Assembly (NCBI GenBank): GCA_900540635.1
Contig: UQGU01000064.1
Span: 1 to 11,970 of the forward strand
Length of the DNA: 11,970 nucleotides
Reading direction: 5' to 3'
Origin: an uncultured Eubacteriales bacterium
Lineage (GTDB): Bacteria > Bacillota > Clostridia > Oscillospirales > Oscillospiraceae
Shown in pieces: positions 11,917-11,970 of the stretch. A program made the position numbers and the translations under genes. The notes beneath the pieces are model-generated. The model was given only the letters and a program-made list of their open reading frames with translations. It was not told the DNA's origin and searched no databases. Position 1 is the first letter of the stretch. Each line of letters opens with the position of its first letter.

Positions 11917-11970
11917 GGTGGGCGAGGCGGGACTTGAACCCGCACGTCCGCAGTGAACACTAGAACCTGA
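11916..11970 (-). tRNA. tRNA-Leu, probably anticodon CAG, 3' part only (runs off the right edge)
   Basis: The minus strand reads TCAGG-TTCTAG at the edge, then a class II long variable arm (GTTC paired with GGAC around ACTGC), T arm GCGGG-TTCAAGT-CCCGC, the 3' acceptor strand, discriminator A and encoded CCA (11918 to 11916). A long variable arm with discriminator A means leucine (serine would have G). TCTAG as the 3' anticodon stem places CAG in the anticodon; its 5' stem and the D arm are outside the window. Confidence 0.88.

Overview
The window looks like chromosomal DNA from a GC-rich, low-temperature-to-mesophilic Clostridia member, probably of the Oscillospiraceae/Ruminococcaceae type. 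That placement is an inference from Dxs, SmpB and cyclophilin style, strong AGGAGG ribosome binding sites, extended -10 promoters, and two palindromic dispersed repeats of a kind common in that group. Nearly every gene is on the minus strand; the one clear plus-strand gene is at 11582-11845.

Left block (1-2294, minus): a large structured RNA of about 613 nt (OLE RNA), then oapA (OLE-associated membrane protein), then dxs (first step of the MEP isoprenoid pathway, running off the left edge). OLE-oapA-dxs is the order known for this ribonucleoprotein system. oapA and dxs are translationally coupled. Immediately upstream is a two-gene operon (2336-4970) of a solute-sensing hybrid histidine kinase and a Nudix hydrolase.

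Middle accessory block (about 5138-9170): a small zinc-ribbon protein, an AT-rich DUF4041/GIY-YIG nuclease-like gene, a hicAB toxin-antitoxin pair with a near-perfect promoter and a palindromic operator, a frameshifted gene remnant, and a GNAT acetyltransferase. These sit among repeats whose ends copy the 3' end of the tmRNA gene. Two perfectly tandem 142-bp units (8879-9162) differ almost only in two internal hairpins. Eleven of the 17 base pairs in those hairpins have changed on both sides and all pairing is kept. I think this is the most interesting unexplained structure in the window. A third, broken copy lies at about 7054-7140, so the toxin-antitoxin/acetyltransferase island is bracketed by the repeats.

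Right block (9172-11970): the trans-translation module, smpB - cyclophilin - ssrA (tmRNA), in tight order with a good promoter. Next is a HAD phosphatase, and divergent from it a small protein of unknown function whose promoter carries a LexA-like half site. The last 55 bases are the 3' part of a tRNA-Leu (anticodon CAG by inference) with its own UUCG-capped terminator.

The tmRNA 3' end looks like an integration or repeat-capture hotspot, but no integrase or transposase is visible in the window.
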